Source of the DNA: Sinonovacula constricta
Lineage: Eukaryota; Mollusca; Bivalvia; Cardiida; Solecurtidae
Assembly: GCA_007844125.1 (NCBI GenBank)
Contig: CM017555.1
Span: 24,416,202 to 24,480,201, forward strand
Length of the DNA stretch: 64,000 bases
Direction: 5' to 3'
Of the stretch, positions 11,701 to 22,745 are shown piece by piece; position 1 is the first letter of the stretch, and each line of letters opens with the position of its first letter. Both the position numbers and the translations under genes were made by a program. The notes beneath the pieces are model-generated. The model saw only the letters and a program-made list of their open reading frames with translations, searched no databases and had not been told where the DNA came from.

Positions 11701-14414
11701 GGTGACCGTTGGGGAGCGCCGGCCTGCGTTACATTAGTTTTGGCTAAAATCATATTTATAATGATCCACAACACCAACAAATGCATCAAAGGTGACTTTA
11801 CCAATTTTAAGAAAGTTTATTACCAGAAAGGTTTTTTTTTCAAAACGGGATTTTGTTTCAAAAGGGATTTTGTTTCAAAACGGGTTGTAACACACATATT
11901 TTTTTTTCTCCAGAAAATGGCCTAGTGGGTAAAGAAGAGTATCTTAAGTTGCTCAACAAATGTCTGAAATCGACTGACGACATTAAGCTAGAACTCGAGG
12001 AAGAATTCAGGTTGGTTCTTTAATTTCTTACCCTTCTTGTTATTTACATTCCCTTCTTCCTCCTCCTCCTCATCGTCATTATCGCCATTATGATTTACAT
12101 CATCATCATCATCATCATCATTATCATCACCGTAATTATCTAAGTAATCCACATCATTCTCCCCCTTCTCATCATCACCATAACTTTATAATCATAATCG
12201 TCATCATTAACATCGTAACCACCATCACAATCATCACCGTTCATTTAACTTAAATTTGCATAATTCATTATTTCAAACCTAAGTTAAGTGATAGCCTGCA
12301 ATTAAGGAACCATATAAAATGTATTCTTTCTTAAAGTTAGTTATAAGCAGACTTCTAGCCAAATTAAGATTTAATGAGCAAAATTTGGATAAAAATTATT
12401 AAAAAAAAACATAAAAAATCATAAAATTAACAATTTCATACTAAACTTAGATCAACATGTGTGAGACAAGTAGGGGTATGTATATATCTTTAGGTACTGT
12501 TGAGTTTATTTGAATATAAAAGAATCTAATCATCTTTTAAAAAATAAAGTATATTTTTAGATTCTCATTAAAATTTATAAATATTCATAAGTGCTAATTT
12601 TCATAATTGACATATGATCATAACGGTGAGTGTATAACCAGTTTTATAATTCTATCACCATTTTTGGAAAAGTTATAAGCATTTTTCTTAACATACCCAC
12701 CTATCAAATTTTAATGATGTTTGCCATGGAACCATTAGTTTTCATATACCCAAAATGAGTTTATTTTTAAGTATATTGGACATTCTGTTTCTAGACACCC
12801 TAACGAACATTTTAGTGGGTAACCATACCTAGCTGCCGCACTATTTCCTATCAGCTATCAATGACATAGACCTCAGATTTTATAGTTCTGTTACCGTATC
12901 TTGTCGCTCATTTTGTCTAAAACCTCTCTTTTGAGACCATTCAGATATTGAGACGACAGTAGCTGAATAATCATAACCACCGCCATTATTTCAGCTATAA
13001 ACAACAGGACGTACGTTTTTTTTCACGTAATAAGTAAAGTATTATTAACGTTGCCATGGCAGTGAACACAGTATTACTGCTTCACGTTAAAGTAGTTGTA
13101 CGTATTTCCATGATGGGAGTGAGTAATGAAAGTGTCGCAGAGTTTACCTCCCGTAGCAGAGTCATGAAATGTTAACATTTAACTAGTATATCCCACCTGT
13201 TAAAACTAGATGAATATGTGATTAAAAATGCAGCACTTAATTAAATAGACGTCTTTTAAATGACCGTCCAGATTCTATGACCGAGATCGCAGTGGATACA
13301 TCGATATAACGGAGCTTCGACGAATCTACCTGGCCCGTGGGAAGACGTATGACCGGACATGTGTGGAGAAACGGTTTGCAAAAGCTGACCTCGATCGCAA
13401 TGGGAAATTAAGCAAGGAAGGTGGGTAGTAAAAGATATACTAATTAAACTGTCCAAAGTACATTTACTGGTGATTAATAATAAATGAAGTGAAGTATGTA
13501 TATGAGTGTGTGAATGATTGACGTTTTTACTTGTTTTTGTTTTGATTAAATTGCAACTACATAATTATGATCCTCCCGTGAATCATGCAGTGAAACAAAA
13601 AACTGTAATACTCGAACATTATTTTGTTATGTACTAGCAGTTATAGAGATTTTGTAAAAAGATGGTGTTAGGAATTTTAATAAGCATATAGTCCGGCAGC
13701 TATGTATGGTTACCATCCGCCCACCCCCACCCGACACACACACTTTTCCTTTCATTGGTACCTAATGTTCGTTGGAGTGTCTAAACCATTGTCTCCAGTG
13801 TACTAAAAATAAATTCATTTGTGCTAAATTTAATCAAATGGTTTCCATGGCAACCAGCATACAATTTTGATATGAGGATATGCTTAGAAAAATGCTTATA
13901 ACTGTTCCAAAAACTGTGAAGTATACAACTGGTATCGAATTAAAGGTTCTAGATTGTCCATTATGGTCATATGCCAGTTAAACAAATTAGCACTGATAAA
14001 TAATTTTACACAGGCATTTATATTTTTTCTTATAATCTAAAAATACCCATGATTTTTGTTGTTGTCGAAACTATGCAGGATAAATATAATTTTGTTCTCA
14101 ATTTTTTTTCTCATACATAGTTTTCAATGGTAGTCTAACGATAAGAAAGTAAATATGTTTCTGAAAGTAAATATGTACCTCAAAGAGTTAACATTTTGTA
14201 TTTTTACATTCACTTATGTTTTTGTCAATTTATAAATGGCTAAGTGAACAAATTGTCCTTACTTTTTTTGCTGTTTCATTTTTCTAATAATGATGACAAT
14301 TAATAGAAACAGTAAAATTGTACAAAAAAATATTTGCCTTCAATTTCATTTTCTTCTTAAATACTATATTTTTCTATTTCAGAATTCATGCAATTGATGA
14401 TGACAAAATCCTAA
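8662..14414 (+). CDS. EF-hand calmodulin-like protein, complete gene of five coding exons
   Basis: Joining 8662-8779, 9663-9812, 11914-12010, 13272-13420 and 14383-14414 gives 546 nt, or 181 residues plus TAA. All junctions are GT-AG and keep frame (phases 1,1,2,1). The start is the first ATG after an in-frame TAA at 8608. Residues 1-40 are a proline-bearing leader (SPPPPRSG) with no signal peptide. The N-terminal half (about 41-120) looks like an EF-hand pair with degenerate loops. The C-terminal half has two canonical loops, DRDRSGYIDITE and DLDRNGKLSKEE, with acidic or oxygen ligands at 1, 3, 5, 9 and Glu at 12. It should bind two calcium ions and act as an intracellular calcium sensor or buffer. 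Family membership is well supported from the motifs. The partner is unknown, and I cannot assign an orthologue among the many molluscan calmodulin-like proteins. It converges with the ORP gene downstream. Confidence 0.9.
8979..9039 (+). repeat. (GA)n followed by a G-rich tract, G-quadruplex candidate
   Basis: (AG)n at 8979-9004, 15 consecutive G at 9006-9020, then GGGGGCGGGAGGAGGGG. At least four G runs of three or more lie in a short span, in intron 1. Confidence 0.85.
9135..9190 (-). mobile_element. SINE family A fragment
   Basis: GTATACCTGGCATGATACCACA matches the body of family A. Only about 55 bp remain, in intron 1. Confidence 0.45.
9345..9445. repeat. Alternating purine-pyrimidine GT/GC tract
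   Basis: Imperfect (TG)n and (CG)n runs including CTCGCGCGCGAG. Z-DNA-prone composition in intron 1; a simple repeat. Confidence 0.6.
9663..9812 (+). CDS. EF-hand gene, exon 2
   Basis: 150 nt. Acceptor TTGTTACAG, donor AAAG|GTAGGT. It encodes the first helix-loop-helix region (YTECFEHFKKSK to DEIKNKG); the loop lacks the canonical D-x-D spacing. The sequence around this donor recurs in the intron array at 10080-10525. Confidence 0.88.
10080..10525 (+). repeat. Degenerate tandem array (about 36 bp x 12) copying the exon 2 splice donor
   Basis: Units of the type GATGATAAAGGTAGGTGTGG plus TTTAAGGAACAATAAT. The core ATAAAGGTAGGTGTGGTTTG at about 10158-10177 is identical over 20 nt to the exon 2 donor junction at 9806-9825. 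It lies in intron 2 and generates spurious open frames on both strands. Confidence 0.85.
11296..11463 (+). repeat. TRIM 5' LTR
   Basis: 168 bp, TG...CA with 7-bp terminal inverted repeats. It holds a possible TATA-like AATATAAGC near its start and 5S-like boxes at 11395-11406 and 11426-11438. Confidence 0.88.
11465..11482 (+). other. TRIM primer binding site, tRNA-Leu type
   Basis: TGGTGGCAGCGGTGGGA complements CCA plus the acceptor and T-arm end of tRNA-Leu (AAG/TAG type, 3' end CCCACCGCTGCCA). It follows the 5' LTR after one base. Confidence 0.75.
11530..11548. other. Perfect hairpin in the TRIM interior
   Basis: AAGTCTCGGGACGAGACTT: 8-bp arms and a 3-base loop, just before the purine tract. 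A dimerisation or packaging role is possible but unproven. Confidence 0.6.
11551..11562 (+). other. TRIM polypurine tract
   Basis: CGGAAGGGGGAG immediately before LTR2 (three bases, TAA, intervene): the expected plus-strand primer position. Confidence 0.7.
11566..11733 (+). repeat. TRIM 3' LTR
   Basis: 168 bp, identical to the 5' LTR except for G to A in the ACGCGG stretch and A to C four bases after CGCCGG. The near identity suggests a recent insertion. Confidence 0.88.
11914..12010 (+). CDS. EF-hand gene, exon 3
   Basis: 97 nt. Acceptor TTTTTCTCCAG, donor TTCAG|GTTGGT. It encodes the end of the N-terminal lobe and an acidic linker (KLELEEEF). It lies 180 bp downstream of the miniature LTR element. 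Confidence 0.88.
12058..12240 (+). repeat. (CAT)n-rich simple repeat in intron 3
   Basis: Perfect CATCATCAT core near 12099-12123 within imperfect TCA/TCC runs. Confidence 0.8.
12535..12840 (+). repeat. Left arm of the inverted repeat flanking exon 4
   Basis: Matches the reverse complement of 13693-14050 in the same order: GCTAATTT, ATATGA-CATAA, GTTATAAGCATTTTTCT, TTGCCATGGAA, TAACGAACATT, GTAACCATAC-TAGCTGCCG. Looks like two opposed copies of one dispersed repeat. Confidence 0.75.
13272..13420 (+). CDS. EF-hand gene, exon 4 (both canonical loops)
   Basis: 149 nt. Acceptor CGTCCAG, donor GAAG|GTGGGT. It encodes loop DRDRSGYIDITE and nearly all of loop DLDRNGKLSKEE. It is flanked by inverted repeat arms at 12535-12840 and 13693-14050. 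Confidence 0.92.
13693..14050 (-). repeat. Right arm of the inverted repeat flanking exon 4
   Basis: Partner of 12535-12840, with an extra C/A-rich insert near 13708-13745. Both arms are intronic and would be complementary in the pre-mRNA. Confidence 0.75.
14383..14414 (+). CDS. EF-hand gene, exon 5 (terminal coding)
   Basis: Acceptor TTTCTATTTCAG. It completes the last EF-hand with EFMQLMMTKS and TAA. The short last exon and EF-hand exit-helix sequence fit the family. Confidence 0.85.
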
Positions 14415-14624
14415 CAGAATGAAAGCAGTTGATTCAGTTATATTAACACCATATCGCATATTATATATTGTATAAACTGTTACATAATTCATATATATTT
14501 CTTACTTGTAGTTTCAACATTCTAGATTCGTTATAATTACGTTTTCTTATCAAAAACACACTCTTCCTTTCTCCGTGATATACATTTGCTTTCTAATTAG
14601 GAAATCATGTCCATTTTCGTGAAA

Positions 14625-14630
14625 AATAAA
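14625..14630 (+). terminator. Candidate poly(A) signal AATAAA (proximal)
   Basis: Exact hexamer 211 nt after the EF-hand stop codon. Either this or 14854 would give a plausible 3' end. Confidence 0.4.
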
Positions 14631-14853
14631 CCTTATGCCATGGGTATATATTTGAGCACTTTACGACGCCTATTCCAGGCTTTCTCGTAGGCCACCTGGA
14701 ACCAAGACATCGCTTCTCCTTTGTGTAGTTCAAGTTCACATTGAACATATTTTCAATTATTCGACGCAACATGCGTTTCAATGATACGACTGTTTTGTGT
14801 GTACATGTTAGTATTTATTGACAATATGGTGTGTTGTAGTAACGTGTTGTTTA

Positions 14854-14859
14854 AATAAA
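14854..14859 (+). terminator. Candidate poly(A) signal AATAAA (distal)
   Basis: Exact hexamer 440 nt after the EF-hand stop codon. Confidence 0.4.
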
Positions 14860-16419
14860 CTTGTGTATGAAATATGATCTTTTTTACTAACAATCGGCTG
14901 GCTTCAGCTTACCAAGCTATTTGTACGGATAAACGTGAAGCTGGTATTTCAACCAGATTGACCAGTTTGAGAGCGGTGCGAGACTGTCGGGTCTTGTTCT
15001 GGGAATGGGGGTAACCATGTAGGTGGCAATATCACGAACTCGCTCCTGTTTGGCAATGTCTTAGTATAGTTTTCTATGGGGAAAAAAACCTATATTCCGA
15101 GGGTTTTATTACAGCTTGCATTTACAAAACATATCAATACAGACGACAATAACGTTAAAGCACAGTAGCCGACATTAACAGGATTCCCTGCAGTTTGACA
15201 AGTGTGCTCTTTTTTATTTAAAATGTGAACCTGTAACATAGCGTTACATTGGTAAATATGCCGCTTGCAATTAGACAAATATCAATGCAACAGGCAACAA
15301 CAAAGAAAGCACAGTAGCAGGGGAAAACGATTTTTTTTTAGAAAATTATACACAATAATGAACATTAAAGTATCCATCGACAATGTAAAGTATATACACT
15401 TTATGAAATAAGTTACATGTTATGTCAATATTAGTAACTGTAAATGCTTGCCAGTCCTTTACATGTATAAAGCGCTTGCTGTCTGAGGCCCAGTGGATGT
15501 CGCGCATATTGTGATATTGCAAGCCTCTGATCTGCCTTTTTTTCCAAAATGGCGTCATTAAAAAACAACAACATACAACTCAATCGATTTTGGTATAAGG
15601 TAAAATGCAAGAATCAATACAATCAAATACAGTTTGGCTTGAAGTGCATTTTAAAGGTTTTAGATTAACCTACTTTGTATTGTGCCGAAAGTATGCAAAG
15701 ATATCGTGTTAAAAGGTAACAAATGCAATATTCATATAACGTATAAATAATACAAAGTTCAATTTCGTTGAAAATTAAAGCGTTAAGAGCATTCTCCACA
15801 ATTTGACTGGTTCTTTTCTTCATTAAGAGTCATAAGTAATGGCAAACGGACAGTGTAATGATTTTACCTTAAAATCCGACAGTGTCGCCTTTTAAACATG
15901 AATTAAGTTGAAATGATTGCTAAAATACTAAAAGAAAACTCAGACTTGCATTTATACTTTAGAAACACAGAAAGTATGCAGCACCTTCAAACGTTGAAGG
16001 CATATTAATTTAAGAGCCAAAGTCCTGACGGAAAGATGCTAAAATATTTCCTATGTTCGTTGCTTTGATATCCCGTTCGGTCGTACGCCGGGGCCCACTT
16101 ATTTTAAATGCATGTAGACAGTCACACGAATTTATATGGTTAGTACAAATTTAATGCTGATGTGGGTAGACGTTATTACATTAAACTTTTTTAAATACAT
16201 CGCAGAGACCAATAAAGATCATAACAGCGACGTCCAGATAGTTTGACTTACAAAGACTCCAGAAAATGACGGGATAGAACCACATGCGCAACGCTGACAT
16301 TTCTACATTAAGTCCTTTGCAATGGCCGGAACTAGAACCAACGCGGGGAGAAACTGAGCAGTCAGAAAAGAAATTAATTTATTCATCGATTGGGACTGTT
16401 GTTATTTTAACAGATATTT

Positions 16420-16600
16420 ATCCCACTTTACTGCCTACTTACTGTATAGAACTACTAGTAGTTCTCAGATACTGATTACATGCAAGTACTGAGTACCTGG
16501 AGCATAGTGCATGAAATCGTACAACTTAAGAACTAACATCTCTGGTCGGTTTCGGGGTTGAGTTCGAACTCTCCCATCCAACTCCAAACTCACGAGACCA
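16420..16600 (-). mobile_element. SINE family C, degraded copy
   Basis: Shares GTACTGAGTACCTGGAGCA, GGACTAACATC-like and GGTTTCGGGGTT stretches with the copy at 1385-1590; the B-box region is rearranged. Confidence 0.5.
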
Positions 16601-17976
16601 AGAACTATCACCTCACAAATTAGTGTCATTTATATTTCAGCAATCTCAAGTATATTAATGTTATAACCAATAAACCCCATGGGTTTTACATACAAGACAA
16701 AGAAAATAACTCGTTTTGTAATGTATCTATTACATTTGTAACAATCAATGATACAATAAATATTGACAATGAATTTATAGTCTAAATAAATCAGTCTACT
16801 GAACATGAGACCCAGCCCTGTTTAATTAATCACAAGCATATTTCTTTCCGGACTTTCCCGCTCTCGAGTATGTCATCCACCGCTCACCTCCCGCCCAATA
16901 GGGTTAAGCGGTAATAATTCCTCTCGCTTAATAAGCTTATTTCCATTCCCGCTCATTTTAGATGAAGTGGATATTTTATACTAGACATTATACATATACA
17001 TTGAACATTTCTTGGTGCTATCTCGACCGCTTGTGGAGGAATAGGAGATGACCGCTCGAGGCGGGAGAGGAAATATCCGGAAGATAATATTTACTGACCT
17101 TTCTGTGTTACAAACTACGTTGCGTTTAATGAACGAACATAGTATTGAAATAAGCCGATGCCATTGCAAACTTCCAGATACTAAAAAGGAAAAACGAAAC
17201 TTTTGGGTATTTTGTCTCTGTCTTAGAGTACATCCTGCCATAAGTTTTTGTTGAATACTATTATTGCTACATTTTCTGTTATGCAGCTTTCCTGTTCTTC
17301 CATTTAAAACTATAAACTTAATAACATCTGATTAAGCAGTTTAATAAGTAAATATTGTCGTAAGTCAGAGCACATATCTACATCTTTAATTTCTTAAGAA
17401 ACTGCACATCAAAGTTTCAAAGTTATATTGTCAGTGAATTTGAATATTTTAAAGTCAAATCTTTACTTCTTCAAAAGTTACCAGTAGTTAATTACATATG
17501 CACTCAGTTGTCTTAAATGTAAAGAAAACTGTAATTTTTTCAACCCAAAATATCTACAATTTAATGAAGTACCAGCAATTACATGTAGTTTCATTTTTCC
17601 TTTTTAGTGAAACTTTACCACACTGCTAAAATGAGATGAAATGCATACACAAACACTGAACAGAAATATCACAATATCACACTATCCAAGTTATGTCACT
17701 AATAACTGAGCAAAATATGACTATGTGACAATTATATTTCTGCATTGCATAAAATACAGCCCAGGAAAAGTAACGAACAACAATAAAGGCCTAATTATGA
17801 CATAATTAATAATAATAATCACTGTTACAATTAGTTGCAAAGTGGCAAAACAGTAATCACACATTAACATCTACTTCACATTCGAAGATTAAAGCAACTT
17901 GGTCGATGTATGCCAAATGTGCATACTTTAAAATTTTGTATAAAAAGCTAATCTTGGTACCATGTCACCACTGTTC

Positions 17977-18047
17977 AATATATAATACGTGAACATGATC
18001 AATATATAATACGTGAACATGATCAATTAATATTATGTGAACAAGCT
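17977..18047. repeat. 24-bp tandem repeat, 2 perfect plus 1 degenerate unit
   Basis: AATATATAATACGTGAACAT plus GATC at 17977-18000 and 18001-18024, then a diverged third unit. Confidence 0.9.
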
Positions 18048-20175
18048 GTTTTTCAAAAGAAATTGTTTAATTAAGGTGGGGAGAATCAAAGGTGTTGCGA
18101 CATACTTCAATAATGTTAAACTACCATTAACAGATCAAAAAAGTACACTTCTATTGCTTATGCCAATATTCTATTTTGTGTTTACTCAATTTTAAACAGA
18201 CCATTTTTTGTTTGGCTCCAAAATGACATAATGCTTCAATATTTTAGTGGCTGGAAAGACTATCCATCCCATTACATACAACATATCCCATTCTAAAATG
18301 TGCGTGCATTTTAACAGCATTTAAAGTACTTGTTGATGTTCTATGCCATGATTTTTTACCTGTGCTGAAACTGTGACCAAGTTGCTTTAATCGGCAGAAA
18401 CAAAACTCAAAATTCTATAAAAGGGATGAGGTATAATTATGAGTGAATACATCAATGAAATGTAGAAAACTAATAAACAAATTGAAACAGGATAATAAAG
18501 TCAATATGGGCTTAGATATAACCCCCATAGTTCAATGTTGCAGATTAACCTATTGGACTGTTTAGGTTGAATGTTAAAATGTTTATTCTGTACTGTCAGC
18601 TGAAAAACAGTCAGGCAAAATAAAATCATACTTTAATAAAATCTTCGTGGTCTGTCATTTTCTAATATTCATTCAGGAGTTATCTCAAAAACATTATACA
18701 TAGAATCATAGGATCGCCTTCCTAACTGATGTGGAACATTTCGGATTCCTCTGAAATCTTTTATAAATTGACTCGGAATGTATATTTTTATATTTATGCT
18801 AATTTTTATTGACTCATTTAGAACTATTATAAAGACTTTTGACAGTAGCCATAATATTATGTCCTTTATTGTAATAAAAATGTCATTTGCACTGATTTCG
18901 AGAATAAATATCCAATCCATATATAACTTTAAGTTATCCATTATGAGATACAGAATACATCTATTATGCTTAAGTAATTCACACATCATAATACACACTG
19001 GAATATGTTTCAATTCCAAACAACAACGAAATTGAAACAATTGTGACATTGTTTTTTTAATGTTACTCATCATTTTTTTTCATTTTTCTGAAATATTGTA
19101 TAATATTTACCTATTAATTAGCATTTAATTTAACATTTATACAATCAAGAAAAATGTAGGTATGATAGGTTTGGTGAGTTAAGTAAAAATATGTGTCAAT
19201 AGGTTTTAGAATCTGTCCTCATACAAGGGAACAAACTAGGAGTAGCTTTTCTTAGTTAATACAGGCTTACTAATACAAACTTACAATAATTTATGTATAT
19301 GTGTAAATCACTTTTATTTTACCCAGTAATAAGACACTGAATTTAGTTGAAAATAAATACAAAATGTTGCTATTTTGTCCTTTTAATGTTAACTTTATTT
19401 GTGATATAAGACTATTACCGATTATTATATGTAAAATGGAATAATCACATTAAAACTTCTCTTTTATTATTATTTTTTTTTTGTTAAGAAGGGACGTTAC
19501 TTTTAATTACCCCCCTTTGGGTACCGTAGGTATGTGATGCATAATGTAGAACAAATACAATTCTCCACTTCTGAGAACAACTGAGACTGCAACAGGCACA
19601 CAAAATTGGATCTTATCGAGATGATAATGAGTTAAAGTGCTTGATCACAATCTTAAAAACAAGCAAATAAAAATGAATATGAGCCAACAAGGAAGTCACT
19701 TAATAAACTTCTTTCATTTCTAAATGGGACATATAGATGGCCCTGTTCATGAGACCTTATGTGTATAAACAAGCATACAATGTATGTGGTGTTTGATGCT
19801 TATTATTTTTCATTATCTCTGCGGATTAATTTACAATTCTGATCAGATTTCATATTGAATAAGAATCTTAATATTTTTTTCTTCTTAAACAAAACAAATT
19901 CTTTTTGAAAAATACCCAAAGAACTGTTTTAGTTTCAGAGGTTAGGTGAATAAAATGTAAGAAAATTTTATGGAAATATAAAAAAAGTATTCTAAGTAAA
20001 AGTAAAAAAATATTAGCTATAACTATAATTCTTTATGCATTAAACCCCTGGCCCTATATGAGGGTAACAAGCTTATCAGCTGCAGGTTTTGGGAGGTAAC
20101 AGGTTTTAACCCAGGCATACAATATATATGTGCTATGGGTCACATGCTAATGCTTCAGCAAATATTCTGGTAGTT

Positions 20176-20340
20176 CCTTGACGGGCTGGCCGCTGTCAGG
20201 ATAATGCGACTGGGAGTGGTATCATGCCAGGTGTTCATTGCATGCTATATACAATGAAGGCAGCACTATATCTGCTGCAAGTGCACAATGTCTCTAGACA
20301 ATTGAAATACAATTCGTGGAATGAGAAACCCAATAAAAAA
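20176..20340 (+). mobile_element. SINE family A, headless body copy
   Basis: Body motifs GCTGTCAGGATAATGCGACT, GGTATCATGCCAGGTGTTCA and GGCAGCACTATATCTGCTGC, and an A-rich tail. A second 50-bp fragment follows at about 20430-20480. Confidence 0.7.
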
Positions 20341-22594
20341 TTCCACTTTAAATATACATGATTCTGACATTATCATGAATGATCATAAATATGGACATGT
20401 TATGGTCTCACAGTATAGTTTCACAGTGCAGGCAGCACTATATCTGCATCAGATTGACACCTTGTCTGTATGATTAATAAGTGATTGGTGGTGGATCCAT
20501 TCAGCAAATGTTAAAAATACTTAAATAATAAAATAATATATAATAAACTCACATTCAAATTATGTGCTGGGCCATTAAATGCATAACTATTAATGGAATA
20601 AGAACACTTGGAACAATTCAGGGTATGTTTTATCATGGACATTATAAAATATAAAACTATTATACAATTACAAATGCAATTACAAGAATGAACTGGGTGA
20701 TTGCATCATATTTATAAACAAACAAATATTCACAAACAATTGTTACAATTTAATAACTTTTTCTACCAGTCAATGATACAGTAAGTTGGGACAATGAACG
20801 TATGGTCTTGTGAAAATTAATTAGTCAACCTAATACATGAGCCCTATCACTCTTGTATAATATACAATTTGTTGTATTTATATTGTTAACACTCACCAAT
20901 ATACTATATACTTCCAGGCATGAGTTATAAATACAAAAGGTATTTATACACATTTTTGTACACTATCATAAAATTTTATACATTATCAGACATATTTTAT
21001 ACACTATAAGACATATTTTATACACCATAATAAAATGTATTTGTCAATAACTTTCAGAAATGAACTTAACACTTGCTCACAAATGTACTGAAACATTAGG
21101 TATTTCATGGAGTTTATGATGTCCTTTCTAATGTACCTTTATCATTTTGCATTAAAATGTTCTAACAATAATGCATTCAAATGTAAATGAGTGAACAGGT
21201 TATTCACACAGAACCATTTATAATGTAACTTGCATCATAATTTTACACATATGTATAAACACAGGCATCCACATGGTATATTAAATCTATGGTAATTTAA
21301 GCAATATTTTATTTTTAATATATTTTATTTACATCCCTATGAACAAATGCTAGGATTAGACAAATGTAATTCAAGCAATATTATGATATTACTATATAAA
21401 GTATATTCGTATAAACAAATGGTTCAGTAACTTTTACACATGTTGCTCTAAATAAATTATTCACTGTAATGTAGCTTTGATATATAATGCCTTACCCAGC
21501 TTACAGAAAATGAAATTAAGGTCAGGAATTGCAAACACCTACATTTTATTAACCTATTTATAATGACACTTGATGTTAAGAAGAAATAATCCAAATATTA
21601 TGTACCATGAACTGAATACCAATTTCATCATACAAGACAGTATGTATTGCTTAGAGAAGAACAATTGATAGAAATCTTATGTTACTATTTTCTTTATAAT
21701 TAAATCAATATATTAGTTATCTTCTCAGTGGGTAGATTCTCTTCTTTACTTTTTATATAAGAAGTTTTTAAGAAATGTCCCCCATATGCTTAATATTTTG
21801 CTTTAGTTTCAATAAAATGCTCATGCACATTTTATCTTATTTAACAAAATTATTAATTTAAGTGCCTGTTGCAGTTAAGCATTTAAAAAAGTTTATAAAG
21901 TAAAAAAACAACAAAAAAACATTTTTTTCTAAAGTCAGTTATTTCTGCCAAATAGCTAAACAAAAGGGAGATAACACAAATGGATTTTAATGATTATGTA
22001 ATATTCCTTTATAAATAAAACATAATATAATGATACTATTGACACCACTAATTTATTTATCATCTTCAAAACTAATTTTGAACTATACTTGCCTATACAC
22101 AAGCTTTATCCATAGTAATACTGAATATGGTGAATTTATTTTGATAAATTATGCTTATCATACTTTAGTAAACTGGTACACTGTTCAAAATGTGGGAATA
22201 TAACATTTATTCAAAGTTCTAAGAATACTACACCAACAATAGGAAAACTTGGAGCAAATAACAAAATAGATTAATAAACAAGATAGAAAAATGTGATTGT
22301 ATGTTAACCTTGATATAAAACTTAACAATAAGTTACCAAAATGGTTGGGCAAAAAAAAAAGAATAGTTATTGAGCAGGTATTAATCTTTTTCTTAAAATT
22401 GATTTAAAAAAAGTGCCGATACAAAGAGAATAATAAAAGACCATTCGGTTGCATGTTCTTGTTAAAGCATGACATCAGCTTCATTAAAAACCTAGTTTTT
22501 GTCACAGTCGAAACAGTAAAAAGACCAATTAAAGCCAATACTCGTCCATTATGATAAATAAGGCCAAGAAAACTTGTAACAGGTACGCATTCCT

Positions 22595-22745
22595 TGCCTC
22601 TCGACATGGGTTCGAGTCCAATTTAGTGTAAAGGACTTAAAGTGGAAAGATCTTCCAGATGAACCGTGGTGTGCTGATGGTTCTACCCAGACATTTGTCT
22701 GGGAACTTCCTCCATCAAAAATAGCTAGACTTTGCTTTAATGATC
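22595..22745 (+). mobile_element. SINE family B copy
   Basis: Head remnant with GGGTTCGAGTCC, then AGATCTTCCAGATGAACCGT and GGTTCTACCCAGACATTTGT, the family B body. Confidence 0.6.

Larger units (their letters stand above)
11296..11733 (+). mobile_element. Miniature LTR retrotransposon (TRIM) with 5S rRNA-like LTRs, Cassandra-like
   Basis: Two 168-bp direct repeats (11296-11463 and 11566-11733) differ at two positions, start TGTAACG and end CGTTACA. The 102-bp interior starts with a primer site that complements the 3' end plus CCA of a tRNA-Leu type, and ends with a purine run (GGAAGGGGGAG) before LTR2. Each LTR contains GGTTAAGCAACG and GGATGGGTGACCG in the order and spacing of 5S rRNA. There is no coding capacity, so it would need proteins in trans. 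Flanks TTAA and TTAG are not a clean target duplication. It sits in intron 2 of the EF-hand gene, in sense orientation. The LTR layout is seen directly; the Cassandra comparison is from knowledge of plant TRIMs. Confidence 0.88.
14415..14860 (+). other. Probable 3' UTR of the EF-hand gene
   Basis: AT-rich sequence after the stop codon with two AATAAA hexamers, at 14625-14630 and 14854-14859. The true cleavage site is not known. Confidence 0.5.

Noticed and set aside
16850..17080. Locally GC-richer DNA with CTCTCGAG/CTCGAGGCGG stretches, a possible promoter or inverted repeat
   Set aside because: Arms could not be aligned beyond about 10 bp, and no gene starts nearby.
18669..19073. 134-codon - strand frame
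   Set aside because: Ile/Leu/Phe-rich composition follows from AT-rich DNA; an 85-codon frame overlaps it on the other strand, and no motif was recognised.
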